The position numbers were made by a program, and so were the translations under genes. DNA of 64,000 bases, taken from positions 62,001 to 126,000 of the forward strand of contig CACJMO010000002.1 in assembly GCA_902594545.1 (NCBI GenBank). The letters run 5' to 3'. How positions within the stretch are numbered: position 1 is the stretch's first letter; the number at the start of each line of letters is the position of its first letter. Source of the stretch: an uncultured SAR86 cluster bacterium. Its GTDB lineage: Bacteria > Pseudomonadota > Gammaproteobacteria > Magnimaribacterales > Magnimaribacteraceae. Positions 16,677 to 26,050 of this stretch are shown here, piece after piece. The notes below the pieces were generated by a model that saw only the letters and a program-made list of their open reading frames with translations, was not told where the DNA came from and searched no databases.

Positions 16677-17429
16677 TCAGTCTTTAGATTTCTTTCCAAC
16701 ATTTACCTTACCATGATTATCTAATAAAAGATCGTATGCTTTCATGACGTCTTTGGTCCTTCCTTCTGCTGCCCTTAAAACTCTCTCTCTTGGCAACATT
16801 GGAGACTTAACCCACCAAACTGGATGAGTGAGTACTTGAAGATACTGTATATCATCGCGCTCTAAAACATCATTTAATCGCTTGAATTTCCAATAACCAT
16901 TAGAGTCACTGCAGTAACTATATTTATCCATAAAAAAGTCAGAACCTGTATTCAATAACCTTCCATAGGTTGGGTCAGTAAATTTCTTTGTTAATTCTGT
17001 AGTATTGTGAAATGAAAAAGATTTAATTTCCGTGCCAAATTCATTTTCTAAAACAGATGCTTCGTATTCTAAATGATTTTTTAGATTCTTTTTTAGAGTG
17101 TGTTCAGGGTAATAAGTTATATCAAAATGTAGAGCAACTTCATTTCCTAGTGAGAGTATCTTATGAACACGCTCTTTAATTGCTTTTTCAAAAATACTGT
17201 AGAACTCGCATCTGAGAAGAATAAAAAAAGTGGAATTCACTCCTTCTTCACTTTCTATTTCTGCAAGCCTTAATGCTCTGTGCATAGAAAAGTCTACATC
17301 ATGCCTCCAAAGAACATGTCTATCTTCCGTATCATCTCCAAAAAATGAGAACTTATATTTATCTTTAGCTCTTCTTACAAGAGAACGATAATTTTCTTCA
17401 GTAAAGTCTTCTATATTGAAATTTGTAAT
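16677..17429 (-). CDS. Polysaccharide-deacetylase-like protein starting at ATT
   Basis: The frame open from ATG 17285 lacks the family N-terminus, but it continues upstream without a stop to an ATT at 17427-17429, with AGGAG six bases before it. The 48 added residues contain VLWRHDVDFS, the metal-binding HDVD motif that this NodB-like group places just before the ALRLAEIE helix. With ATT as start the protein is 250 residues and complete, with EVALHFD and SFSFHNT further on. ATT is a rare but real start codon (for example in infC). No signal peptide is present. It lies 18 bases after the formyltransferase gene. Substrate unknown, probably an N-acetylated precursor. Confidence 0.72.
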   Translation of the reverse strand: MTNFNIEDFTEENYRSLVRRAKDKYKFSFFGDDTEDRHVLWRHDVDFSMHRALRLAEIESEEGVNSTFFILLRCEFYSIFEKAIKERVHKILSLGNEVALHFDITYYPEHTLKKNLKNHLEYEASVLENEFGTEIKSFSFHNTTELTKKFTDPTYGRLLNTGSDFFMDKYSYCSDSNGYWKFKRLNDVLERDDIQYLQVLTHPVWWVKSPMLPRERVLRAAEGRTKDVMKAYDLLLDNHGKVNVGKKSKD

Positions 17430-17435
17430 ACGTAA

Positions 17436-17440
17436 CTCCT
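17436..17440 (-). promoter_or_regulatory. Ribosome binding site that supports the ATT start
   Basis: The minus strand reads AGGAG here, followed by six bases and then ATT at 17429. It is one of the better Shine-Dalgarno matches in the polysaccharide locus and there is no ATG, GTG or TTG in frame at the right distance. It is the main evidence for choosing the ATT start of the deacetylase-like gene. Confidence 0.6.
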
Positions 17441-17447
17441 ACTTTTA

Positions 17448-18365
17448 TTAGCTTAGTCTTGATCTTATTGAATTGATCACCTCTCTAGGATTTTTGATCC
17501 CATTATAATCTATTCTGTTTAGCTTTAGCTTACCCTGACCAGTTGAAATAATAATGGATTCATTTTCAAGTCCAACAACCTGACCTGGAACAGCACAGTA
17601 AATTTCACCATCATTTACCAGTTCTGCATCCCAAACAATAATTTTCTTTTTTTCTAAAAAACAATAGGCACCACTATATGGACTACCGGATGCATTTATT
17701 AATCTCAATATATCTTTTGCACCTTGCTTCCAATCAATTCTTCCATCCTCAGGTTTTCTAGGATAGCACCTTAGAGCAACACTAGGATCTGAGTCTTGCA
17801 CTTCAAGAATATAACTTCTATCAGACTCTAATTTGTCTAGGGCTTTCAAAAACAGGGAAGGAATTCTTTGGTTCATCCAATTCCATATAAATCCTACCTT
17901 TGTATTTATATCAATTTCTAGATAGTCTCTCGCAATAATGTCTCCATTATCAAGTTCTCCTCCTATCATATTGTGGATACAAAGACCTACCTTAGTTTCT
18001 CCATTTAATATCGCCCAGGCTTGGCACGCATTACCTCTATATTTTGGTAAATCACCTCCATGAGCATTAAGTATGCCAATCTTAAAGCAGTCGATGATCT
18101 CTTGAGGAATGATCCCGCTATAGTTGACACTAACAGCTATATCCAGATCTAAATCTTTTATTTCCTTTTGAGTCTCAAGTATCCTTGGTGTATGAATAAA
18201 GCAGGCATTTAGTTGTGTTGCTTTTTGCTCGAAGTCTTTAGAAGTCTTTGTATATTCAGGTGCCTCTTTTGAGGTAATTATCAGCTCAATACTATGACCA
18301 GCTTCTTCAAGAACTGTAATCACATCATACAGAATCTCGCTTCTTCCAATTATACCTACTCGCAT
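17448..18365 (-). CDS. Formyltransferase (Fmt/ArnA-N-like) for an amino sugar
   Basis: A 305-residue protein with the formyltransferase core. The N-H-D catalytic set is visible as NAHGGDLPKYRG (Asn and His) and GELDNGDII (Asp). A C-terminal OB-like domain (about 205-300, GRIDWKQGAKDILRLINA) resembles that of Fmt. Sugar N-formyltransferases (VioF, FdtF, WlaRD) use N10-formyl-tetrahydrofolate to formylate NDP-4-amino sugars. It does not sit with def as fmt does, and it is flanked by sugar-modifying genes. Start is ATG 18363-18365. Confidence 0.85.
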   Translation of the reverse strand: MRVGIIGRSEILYDVITVLEEAGHSIELIITSKEAPEYTKTSKDFEQKATQLNACFIHTPRILETQKEIKDLDLDIAVSVNYSGIIPQEIIDCFKIGILNAHGGDLPKYRGNACQAWAILNGETKVGLCIHNMIGGELDNGDIIARDYLEIDINTKVGFIWNWMNQRIPSLFLKALDKLESDRSYILEVQDSDPSVALRCYPRKPEDGRIDWKQGAKDILRLINASGSPYSGAYCFLEKKKIIVWDAELVNDGEIYCAVPGQVVGLENESIIISTGQGKLKLNRIDYNGIKNPREVINSIRSRLS

Positions 18366-18434
18366 TTAACTTTTTTGATGAATTTAAATATTGAATCTTT
18401 TAATTTAACCTAGAAATTTAATAAAAGTAAATTT

Positions 18435-19484
18435 CTAAAAAGCGTTTAGTTTTAAGCCTAGTCCAGATTTTTGTGTCTCCTCAATAGCTTCAAGTACTGA
18501 ATTTCCTTCCAAACGTGAACGAGATGCTATTTCACCAACCTTTAAACCTGCTGTATGAAGATCAACCAAGGGTTTTGGGCCTACATATTCTGTTGTCAAA
18601 GACATGTATCCAAATGGAGCAATCTCTTCAGGCCATATCTTCATATCTCTCATATTAAGAAATGATTTATCTACATTACCGCATATATGAATCAATTGCT
18701 TATCTTTAATATTATCAGGATCTATCACCGAATCCTTACCTATTATTTGATAAGGAAAATTATGCTCAGCCAAAATTATTGCATCTGCATTCTGTAAATT
18801 CTTGAGAATTTCTATTTCTTTATTAGAAATTTCTTCATTTAGGACAAGTTGTGTAGAACTAGCACCTATGCTTTGAAGAGTTTCATGAATGTAACTTCCA
18901 AAAGGATCTGATCCTATAACAATAATATTAGAAGAATAAATTTCTATATTTCTTTCGAAGAGCAACTTAGCAGCAAGCAGGCCAACATACTTATAAGTAT
19001 TCAATCTGGTATCTCTTTCATTTGTTCCGATTACTGGAATATCCTTAGATACACAATAGTTAACATCAATATCTTCTTCTCTTAATTCCCAAGGCTCCCA
19101 CATCAGAGAAATGACGGCATTTGAAGGCAACTCATCTATTAATTGTTTGTTTATTGGTCTCACAAAACCAAGATTAGTAACTATATTAATGCCTTTTGCC
19201 ACCTCATGAGGCGGTTGATCAGTAAACTCTATATTATTTATAGATAATGAATTTGCATTATTTTGACAAAAATCTATAACTTGATTGGCTGAACCATAAG
19301 AAGAATCTTTGGTAACTGCAATTACCTTATTGGCATTTGCCATAGCGGCAATTAAACAAGTCGATACAAAATTTCCACTTGCAGCTTCAGTGAGAACATT
19401 TAAACCACTTAGATCCAAATCCATAACCTTTATAGAATCTTTAATTAGGGTCTCTAATCTGGTGAGGTCAAAGTGTTTGGACAT
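18435..19484 (-). CDS. Unrecognised protein with a possible NAD-binding Rossmann domain
   Basis: I do not recognise this 349-residue protein. It has two alternating alpha/beta halves. The first (about 20-165) includes LTEAASGNFVST and ALISLMWEPWE-like strands. The second (about 170-300) opens with NIIVIGSDPFGSYIHETL, which could be a dinucleotide loop with GSDPFG in place of GxGxxG. The general layout recalls 2-hydroxyacid or alanine dehydrogenases, but no catalytic residues can be assigned. It overlaps the second asnB by one base (ATG within the asnB stop region) and lies upstream of the formyltransferase, so it probably acts on the same sugar or substituent. Confidence 0.6.
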   Translation of the reverse strand: MSKHFDLTRLETLIKDSIKVMDLDLSGLNVLTEAASGNFVSTCLIAAMANANKVIAVTKDSSYGSANQVIDFCQNNANSLSINNIEFTDQPPHEVAKGINIVTNLGFVRPINKQLIDELPSNAVISLMWEPWELREEDIDVNYCVSKDIPVIGTNERDTRLNTYKYVGLLAAKLLFERNIEIYSSNIIVIGSDPFGSYIHETLQSIGASSTQLVLNEEISNKEIEILKNLQNADAIILAEHNFPYQIIGKDSVIDPDNIKDKQLIHICGNVDKSFLNMRDMKIWPEEIAPFGYMSLTTEYVGPKPLVDLHTAGLKVGEIASRSRLEGNSVLEAIEETQKSGLGLKLNAF

Positions 19485-21352
19485 TAAAAATTAATATCTA
19501 GATATTCATTTACGTTAAGTAAAGACCAAATAAATAATCTTCTGTTGCTTAAGCCGTTCAAATGCTGATCAATTATTTCATTTGTACCTTTGAAATCTAA
19601 ATAGTTGTAAATAGGAGCAGAAGTATCCTTCAACTTTTTATTGACATAATCAATACTATCTCCCTTGAACCAACTTGCATCGGGAGAGCTGAAACCCTGC
19701 TTTTCGGACTTAGAAATCTCATCTGGAACATAGCGTGACATAACGTCTCTTAAAATTTGCTTACCTTCATTCGATTTTTGAAAAATCTTAGACTGCTTGT
19801 TGCCCACTGTATTTTCATTCATTGTTTTTATTTCAGATAGATTTCTTATTTTCAAAGAAACAGGACATGACATAGAAAATTCTACTAAGTCATTATCCAT
19901 AAACGGAACTCGGGTTTCTAAGCTATGCGACATACTTATTTTATCCTCGATCACAAATAAACCATGAAGAAAAGTCTTAGCCTCAAAATAGAGACTGTTA
20001 TTAATTGAATCCTCAAGAGTATCTTGTTTTTTATCTGTGTTAAGGTAGACGGCTCTAAATATTTCCTTAAGGTCCAGGTCCTTAACATCCTTCCAAATAG
20101 GAGAAAATATGGTCTCTCTTTCTTCCTTTTTTAGTAATCGTTGCCAAAATTCATAATACTGATTTACGTATTCATTAAAATTTTTTGTATTTGTTGCCCT
20201 GTAATATCTCCAAGGATAACCTCCAAATAATTCATCGCCTCCAGCTCCAGACAAAACTACTTTTACAAACTTACTTGCAAGTTTTGCTGCATAAAAATTA
20301 GGGTAACTCTGACCGACTCTTGGTTCTTCGAGTATATGAGAAAGTTTATTTAGGCTCCTTTCCATATCTCCAGACTTAAGCACCATTTCGTAATGTTCAG
20401 TTTTGAAAAGATAAGACATATACTCAGCCTTTTCTCTTTCGTCGAAGGCCAGTTCTAAACCAGAAGCAGATCTAAGATCAAAACCGCATGTAAATGTATT
20501 AATGAAAGGCAATTTTTTTGAAGCTAAAGCTGTCAAAGTACCTGAATCCATACCACCTGATAGGTAAGACCCTAATTCAACATCAGCCACTAATTGCCGA
20601 GAAACGGCTTGCTGGAGGAGTCTGTCAAGCTCTTCTTCTAATTCTATTTTGTTATCAGTGAGAGCAGCTTTAAATTGATAATCCCAATAAATCTCTTTAG
20701 TTATTTGGTTAGTTTTAGTACTGATAGAAATAATTGATGCTGGTTCTACGATATGAATACCTTTAAGCAGGGTTTTATTTGTGAAAAAATTCTGAAAAGT
20801 AAAATATTCTACTAAAGCTTCCTTATCTAGTTCCTTCTTTGTACTTGGATGCTCTAAAAGAGCTTTCTGTTCTGATCCAAAAACTAAACAATTACCCCAA
20901 TTAGCGTAATATAAAGGTTTAATTCCGTATCTGTCTCTAGCCAGATAAACCATTCCATCTTTACGATCATATATGGCAAAAGCGAACATACCATTAAATT
21001 TATTTACAGACTTTTTCCCCCAATGCTGCCAGGCCTTAAGAACAACCTCTGAGTCTGTTTCAGAAATGAATCTGTAACCTAAATTTATAAGTTCAGATCT
21101 TATTTCTTTGAAATTATAAACCTCTCCGTTGTATGTAAGAACAAACCTCTTATTGTCAGAATGCATAGGCTGTGCGCCTCTCTCAGACAAATCAATAATC
21201 GATAGCCTTCTATGACCCAGAGCTACGTTTCCCTCTAAAAAAAAGCCTTCTCCATCAGGTCCTCTATGAGCAATGGAATCTGTCATGTTCTTTAAAACAA
21301 GTTTCTCAGACAGAACTCCATTGGAGTTTACATAACCTGCAATGCCACACAT
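19484..21352 (-). CDS. AsnB-type glutamine-dependent amidotransferase (sugar-locus paralog 2)
   Basis: A 622-residue class B asparagine synthetase homologue: nucleophile Cys2 in MCGIAGYVN, AHRGPDGEG near 29-37, FNGEVYNF-like motif, and synthetase loop YLSGGMDSGTL (about 262-272). It is clearly diverged from the other copy at 7663-9603 (GGMDSG versus GGIDSS), so the two are likely to act on different carboxyl or carboxyl-activated substrates. In O-antigen loci these proteins make uronamides. A methyltransferase gene precedes it with no gap and a Rossmann protein follows. Confidence 0.9.
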   Translation of the reverse strand: MCGIAGYVNSNGVLSEKLVLKNMTDSIAHRGPDGEGFFLEGNVALGHRRLSIIDLSERGAQPMHSDNKRFVLTYNGEVYNFKEIRSELINLGYRFISETDSEVVLKAWQHWGKKSVNKFNGMFAFAIYDRKDGMVYLARDRYGIKPLYYANWGNCLVFGSEQKALLEHPSTKKELDKEALVEYFTFQNFFTNKTLLKGIHIVEPASIISISTKTNQITKEIYWDYQFKAALTDNKIELEEELDRLLQQAVSRQLVADVELGSYLSGGMDSGTLTALASKKLPFINTFTCGFDLRSASGLELAFDEREKAEYMSYLFKTEHYEMVLKSGDMERSLNKLSHILEEPRVGQSYPNFYAAKLASKFVKVVLSGAGGDELFGGYPWRYYRATNTKNFNEYVNQYYEFWQRLLKKEERETIFSPIWKDVKDLDLKEIFRAVYLNTDKKQDTLEDSINNSLYFEAKTFLHGLFVIEDKISMSHSLETRVPFMDNDLVEFSMSCPVSLKIRNLSEIKTMNENTVGNKQSKIFQKSNEGKQILRDVMSRYVPDEISKSEKQGFSSPDASWFKGDSIDYVNKKLKDTSAPIYNYLDFKGTNEIIDQHLNGLSNRRLFIWSLLNVNEYLDINF

Positions 21353-22306
21353 TTATTTTGTAAATCTGCCACTATGGCAAGCTTCTTCAGAGTGAACTGA
21401 TGTACCGGATAGATTACTTTTTCTAACCATATCTAGAAATTCGTCTTTTGTATACCTTTCTGCATTAGAAGGAGCATACCAGTCAAAATTAGTTGATATA
21501 GAAGTTTCAAGGCCTAAATCTTCATTCCAAAAACACTTAATAAGGTTCCAATATATAAATCTTTGTACATCCATTTCTCCACCCTGAATACCTAATATGG
21601 GAATATCTGGAACTTTCACAGTTTTATTTAACTCCGAAAGATTCTTTCCTAAGATAGTTAGTTGTTCACTCATCTCCCATAAATCTTTGTCAGAAAGGCT
21701 CTTAGTTTTTTCACGAAAATGCTCATCTAACAACTCTCTTGGTAGGGCTTTCTTCGCATATACATATACTGCCAACTCTCCCCCCATTTTTAAAATTCTT
21801 GATAGTTCTATCATGGTCAATTGAGGATTTTCTGTGTGATGTATAACTTGATCACAACTAACGTAATCTAGAACAGAGTCGTTAAACTTTGTATCTGCAA
21901 TGTCTCCTTTAACAAATTCTAAATTTGATACATTTTTATATGTTTCTCTTGCTATAAAAACAGAATCTGAGAAATCCATTCCTATAACTTGAGTATTTGG
22001 AGATAGCTCGGCAAACCAGTTAGCTTTGTAACCCAATCCACAACCTGCATCTAATATAATTTCTTTTGATATTAAGAATTCTTTTAACTCATTTTCGTTT
22101 TTGAAATTATAAAGACTTAAGTACCAGTTCTTTTGAAATTCAAAAAATTTAAGTTGGTTCTTTAACTCATCCTCACTATATTTTTGCCACTTGTCAGTAA
22201 ACACATCATTTGTCTGCGATTGATCACTAAAAGTAGAATTGTCCGAAGCGATCCAAACTCCATTACGCTTAGATAATTTATCCTTAAATATTTGATCTAT
22301 ATTCAT
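21353..22306 (-). CDS. SAM-dependent methyltransferase
   Basis: This 317-residue protein has class I methyltransferase motif I ILDAGCGLGYKANW, the acidic residue in VIGMDFSDS, and YVSCDQVIHHTENPQLTMIE, typical of methyltransferases of the UbiE/type-11 group. The N-terminal 70 residues are extra. It sits between an aminotransferase and AsnB paralog 2, so it may methylate a sugar hydroxyl, amine, or an acyl group. Not a housekeeping UbiE (that has different flanks). Zero-gap junction with asnB downstream suggests coupled translation. Confidence 0.82.
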   Translation of the reverse strand: MNIDQIFKDKLSKRNGVWIASDNSTFSDQSQTNDVFTDKWQKYSEDELKNQLKFFEFQKNWYLSLYNFKNENELKEFLISKEIILDAGCGLGYKANWFAELSPNTQVIGMDFSDSVFIARETYKNVSNLEFVKGDIADTKFNDSVLDYVSCDQVIHHTENPQLTMIELSRILKMGGELAVYVYAKKALPRELLDEHFREKTKSLSDKDLWEMSEQLTILGKNLSELNKTVKVPDIPILGIQGGEMDVQRFIYWNLIKCFWNEDLGLETSISTNFDWYAPSNAERYTKDEFLDMVRKSNLSGTSVHSEEACHSGRFTK

Positions 22307-22309
22307 TCT

Positions 22310-23473
22310 CTAAAAGCTATTTTTTACCTTCTCAATGATGTATTGTTGTTCACCCTCACTCAGTCCATGGAAAAGCGGAAGGGAGATGCTGCAATCATTC
22401 AATACGTAAGAATTATAGAAACTTTCTTTCTCTATGTTATATTTATTTTTATAGAAACTTAACATATGCACGGCATGAGTAGCCGGTCTAGTTGATATGC
22501 CTAAGTTAAGAAGATAATCCATCCATTCATTTCTAGCTTCGTGCGTTTCTTTGATTTTATTTTTTTGTATCTCAAGAGGTTTAAAGATGCAAGGGTAAGA
22601 TTGATAGCTATGTTCATAGTCATTTCCAACTTTTGGTGTTTGGAGCCACTCTATATCTGAAAACTCTTCGTCATAGATGTTTGCCAACCTTTGTCGCTCT
22701 TTAAGTATTTGGTCAGCTCTATCCATCTGTGCACTTCCTAATGCAGCCTGTAGGTCGGTCATCCTTTGGTTATAACCAGCATCGGGGTGATCAGCAAGAA
22801 GGTAAGGTCTTTGCCCGAGATGCCTTTGTAAATCTGACATCTCAGCTCCATGATCTCTCAATCTTCTAATTTTCTTTGTTAATGATTCGTTATTGCACGT
22901 AACCATTCCTCCCTCACCAGTGGTAATAGATTTTCTTGGATGAAAACTAAAACAACCTGAATCTCCAAAACCTCCAACATGTTTTTTTTTGTATTTTGTT
23001 CCAAATCCACAAGCTGCATCTTCTACTACCGCTAGGTCATAATTTTTTGCAATCTTACTTATTGGATCCATATCTGCAGATAGACCAAAAAGGTGGACAG
23101 GAAGTATTGCCTTCGTTTGTTTTGTTATTTTCTCTTCAATCTGACTTACATCTATATTGAAAGTATCCAGGTTAACATCGCAGAAAACAACTTTTCCTCC
23201 TAAATGTTCAACAACATTAGCAGTAGAAATCCAAGTAAATGCGGGAACAATTGCTTCATCTCCTTTTTTGAATCCTAAAGCTGCTAACGAAAGATGAAGA
23301 GCAGAAGTACAAGAAGTAACAGCCACTGAGTAAGGATTTTTTGTAAATGTGGACCATTTTGTTTCGAACTCTTGAACTTTTGGCCCTTGCACTAACCAAC
23401 CAGACTCTAAAGGTTCAAGAACTTTATTTATCTCTTGCTTAGTAAGGGAGGTTCTTGCTATTGGGATTTTCAT
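22310..23473 (-). CDS. DegT/DnrJ/EryC1-family aminotransferase (perosamine synthetase-like)
   Basis: A 387-residue PLP aminotransferase: VAVTSCTSALHLSL at the phosphate-binding region, VVEDAACGFG with the PLP-ring Asp, and FSFHPRKSITTGEGGM with the Schiff-base lysine. The length and ending suit enzymes that make 3- or 4-amino sugars on NDP. It overlaps the upstream epimerase gene by 4 bases. Together with the epimerase/reductase at 23470-24441 it could supply an amino sugar later acted on by the formyltransferase. Substrate ring position cannot be read from sequence. Confidence 0.9.
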   Translation of the reverse strand: MKIPIARTSLTKQEINKVLEPLESGWLVQGPKVQEFETKWSTFTKNPYSVAVTSCTSALHLSLAALGFKKGDEAIVPAFTWISTANVVEHLGGKVVFCDVNLDTFNIDVSQIEEKITKQTKAILPVHLFGLSADMDPISKIAKNYDLAVVEDAACGFGTKYKKKHVGGFGDSGCFSFHPRKSITTGEGGMVTCNNESLTKKIRRLRDHGAEMSDLQRHLGQRPYLLADHPDAGYNQRMTDLQAALGSAQMDRADQILKERQRLANIYDEEFSDIEWLQTPKVGNDYEHSYQSYPCIFKPLEIQKNKIKETHEARNEWMDYLLNLGISTRPATHAVHMLSFYKNKYNIEKESFYNSYVLNDCSISLPLFHGLSEGEQQYIIEKVKNSF

Positions 23474-24441
23474 CTATTTCTTTTTCTCCAGAGTATAAGT
23501 TTCTCTAATCCCTCTTTTAAACCATAATCATATTTAAAATTTAAATCTTGTTCAGCTTTTAAAGGGCAACCTATTCTGTTTTGAACCAATCTTCGAGCAT
23601 CATCTTCATTGTAAGGTTTATATTTAACTACTAAGTCTGATTCTTTCAATTCAAGGATTAAATCACAAAGATCTTTGATGGAAGTCTGGATTCCAGACCC
23701 CACATTATAAAATTCATCTGTTGCTGAAGACTCTAAAGCTTTTATATTGGCCTTTGCAACGTCTTCAACATAAATGAAGTCATAAGCTTGAGTACCATCG
23801 CCATTGATTTCAGGGGCTTCATTTGAGTCTATTTTATTAAGCATTATAGGTATAACACCCGTATATGCTGCTGTCTGATCTTGGTGAGGACCATAGACAT
23901 TCATATACCTTAATCCAACATAATCTAATCCATACCTGTCATAGAAGGCTCTGCACATTGCTTCTCCGGCAATTTTAGTTGCCCCATAAAAGTTTTTATT
24001 CATAAATGGGTGTTCCTCAGTCATTGGAACTTCAACAGCATCACCGTATACAGAAGCTGAAGAAGAGTATATGAGCTTCTTGATTCCGTGTCTTACACAT
24101 GCTTCTAAGATATTAAAAGTTCCCTCAATATTCACATGAAAGGCAGTTCTAGGAAAATCTTTACAGTGCAATAGCCACATTGCAGCTGTATGAATTACAT
24201 AATCACAACCTTCAATAGCTTTATCAAGAACATCTACATCTCTTATATCTGCTCCATCAAGAAAAATACTTAAGCGTTCATCTTCAATAAATGGCTCAAG
24301 ATAACTTTCTTTACCTCTAGCAAAATTATCATAAACGACAATTTCTCTCACATCTGTTTTTAATAGTTCTTCTACTACGTGGCTACCTATGAAACCTGCA
24401 CCTCCTGTAACAAGTATCTTTGTATCATTTAAATTATTCAT
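23470..24441 (-). CDS. NAD-dependent epimerase/dehydratase (extended SDR)
   Basis: A 323-residue extended short-chain dehydrogenase/reductase: NAD motif TGGAGFIGSH at 12-21, then SSSASVYGD and the catalytic YGATK. The string MNVYGPHQDQTAAYTGVIP is typical of UDP-glucose 4-epimerase-like enzymes. It could be a 4-epimerase, or a 4,6-dehydratase-like step, for the sugar the next aminotransferase uses. Length and lack of a C-terminal extension favour an epimerase. It follows the WbpE-like gene after 4 bases. Confidence 0.88.
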   Translation of the reverse strand: MNNLNDTKILVTGGAGFIGSHVVEELLKTDVREIVVYDNFARGKESYLEPFIEDERLSIFLDGADIRDVDVLDKAIEGCDYVIHTAAMWLLHCKDFPRTAFHVNIEGTFNILEACVRHGIKKLIYSSSASVYGDAVEVPMTEEHPFMNKNFYGATKIAGEAMCRAFYDRYGLDYVGLRYMNVYGPHQDQTAAYTGVIPIMLNKIDSNEAPEINGDGTQAYDFIYVEDVAKANIKALESSATDEFYNVGSGIQTSIKDLCDLILELKESDLVVKYKPYNEDDARRLVQNRIGCPLKAEQDLNFKYDYGLKEGLEKLILWRKRNR

Positions 24442-24445
24442 AATA

Positions 24446-25537
24446 TTATTTGGCAGAAAAATCTTTAATGGATTTCATAATCATATCTTGATCTTCTTCA
24501 GTTAAATATGGATGCATAGGCAAAGACAAAACCCTTGTTGAAACTTCATCTGAGACTGGTGTTTTACCCCTACAAAAGTTTATATAAGCAGGGGACTGAT
24601 TGATTGGAAATTTATAATGCACAGCCGTTGGGATTTTTTTTTGTTTTAGATGATTTGTTAGTTTCTCTCGATGATCTGAAAAGATTGTGTATTGCGCAAA
24701 TACACTTGTTCGATCTTCCTTTTGTTTAACTCTTTCTATCGATTGACTATCAAAAAAATTATTATATCGATCGCCAATGGTAAGTCTCCTCTCTATTTCT
24801 GACGGAAATCCTTCTAGTTTGGAAAGAACTATTGCAGCTTGTAGTGTATCCATTCTGCCTCCAACTCCAATGCGAGTATGCCAGTGCTTACTTTCGGCTC
24901 CATGAAGTCTTATTTCCTTACAAATTTGAGCAATATTTTCATCATTAGTGAAGATAGCTCCGCCATCTCCATAACACCCCAAAGGCTTACTTGGGAAAAA
25001 ACTCGTGCATCCAATATCTGACAAATTGCAAGAGATGTCTTCTTTATACTTAGCACCAAAACTCTGAGCTGCATCTTCAATAACAATCAAACCATATTTC
25101 CTTGCAATTTGATTTATCTCTTGCATATCTGAAGGTTGACCGTAAAGGCTTACGGGCATAATAGCTTTTGTTTTTTCAGTGACTGCAGATTCAATTTTAC
25201 TTTGATCGATGTTACAGGTGCTTGATTCAATATCAACAAACACTGGTATTGCTCCTAGCAAGGCTATAACTTCAGCCGTAGAGACCCAAGTAAAAGGAGT
25301 TGTAATAACTTCATCTCCGGGATTTATACCAATGGCCATTAAGCTGATTAATAGTGCATCAGTTCCACTTGAAACTGTTATACAGTGCTTGGTGCTTGTA
25401 AAAGTCTCTAATTTTTCTTCAAGCTCGAAGATCTCCGGTCCCATTATGTAATTACCGTGATCTAGCACCTTTTTAATCCTCCTCTCAAGATCATCTTTAA
25501 TGCGGTCTTGCTGGGTCTTTAAATCAATGAATTCCAT
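24446..25537 (-). CDS. wbpE: WbpE/WlbC-like UDP-3-keto-GlcNAcA aminotransferase
   Basis: A 363-residue DegT-family PLP aminotransferase with TVSSGTDALLISL, VIEDAAQSFGA and the lysine-bearing FFPSKPLGCYGDGG. The last motif is the form seen in WbpE and WlbC, which put the 3-amino group on UDP-GlcNAc-3-keto-uronic acid using glutamate. Its position directly after WbpD-like and WbpB-like genes matches the wbpB-D-E / wlbA-B-C order. It therefore probably makes UDP-GlcNAc(3N)A. Confidence 0.9.
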   Translation of the reverse strand: MEFIDLKTQQDRIKDDLERRIKKVLDHGNYIMGPEIFELEEKLETFTSTKHCITVSSGTDALLISLMAIGINPGDEVITTPFTWVSTAEVIALLGAIPVFVDIESSTCNIDQSKIESAVTEKTKAIMPVSLYGQPSDMQEINQIARKYGLIVIEDAAQSFGAKYKEDISCNLSDIGCTSFFPSKPLGCYGDGGAIFTNDENIAQICKEIRLHGAESKHWHTRIGVGGRMDTLQAAIVLSKLEGFPSEIERRLTIGDRYNNFFDSQSIERVKQKEDRTSVFAQYTIFSDHREKLTNHLKQKKIPTAVHYKFPINQSPAYINFCRGKTPVSDEVSTRVLSLPMHPYLTEEDQDMIMKSIKDFSAK

Positions 25538-25546
25538 TTTTAAATA

Positions 25547-26050
25547 TTATATGTGGGGATTGCTGATTCTGTTTCCTTCTTCATCCATCCAACCTATACG
25601 TTTTGCAGGCACTCCAGCCATCAAAGCATAAGGTTCAACATCTTTTGTAATAACAGCTCCAGCAGCTATAAAACAATATTCGCCTAAAGTAACTCCACAA
25701 ACTATTGTTGCGTTAGCACCTATTGAAGCGCCTTTCTTAACTAATGTGGTCTTGTATTCATCTTTCCTTTCAATATCAGATCTAGGATTTATAACATTTG
25801 TAAAAACCATGCTTGGACCACAAAAAACATTTTCTTCTAGCCTAACTGAATCAAAGATACTGACATTATTTTGGATCTTACAACCATCGCCAATAACCAC
25901 ATCATTAGCTACATAAACGTTTTGACCAATAGAACATTCACTTCCAATCACTGATTTTGAAGAAATGTGGGTCCAATGCCAAATCTTGGTTCCATCGCCA
26001 ATTGTGGCACCATTATCAACGACGGAAGTTTCGTGACAAAAATATTTCAT
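25547..26050 (-). CDS. wbpD: WbpD/WlbB-like UDP-sugar 3-N-acetyltransferase
   Basis: A 167-residue left-handed beta-helix protein with hexapeptide repeats from about residue 15 on ([20 protein letters not shown], then [16 protein letters not shown]) and the C-terminal [12 protein letters not shown] found in WbpD and WlbB. These use acetyl-CoA to acetylate the 3-amino group of UDP-GlcNAc(3N)A. The Asn in GQNVYVAN and the family-specific KIWHWTH are both present. It overlaps the WbpB-like gene by 4 bases and precedes the WbpE-like gene by 9. Confidence 0.92.
   Translation of the reverse strand: MKYFCHETSVVDNGATIGDGTKIWHWTHISSKSVIGSECSIGQNVYVANDVVIGDGCKIQNNVSIFDSVRLEENVFCGPSMVFTNVINPRSDIERKDEYKTTLVKKGASIGANATIVCGVTLGEYCFIAAGAVITKDVEPYALMAGVPAKRIGWMDEEGNRISNPHI

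Noticed and set aside
17286-17447. Apparent 5' truncation or pseudogene of the deacetylase-like gene
   Set aside because: The frame stays open upstream with family-conserved residues and a ribosome binding site in front of ATT, so the gene looks complete.
7663-21352. Two AsnB genes as a duplicated housekeeping asparagine synthetase
   Set aside because: They are clearly diverged, not tandem, and each is embedded among sugar genes, so sugar amidation is the better explanation.
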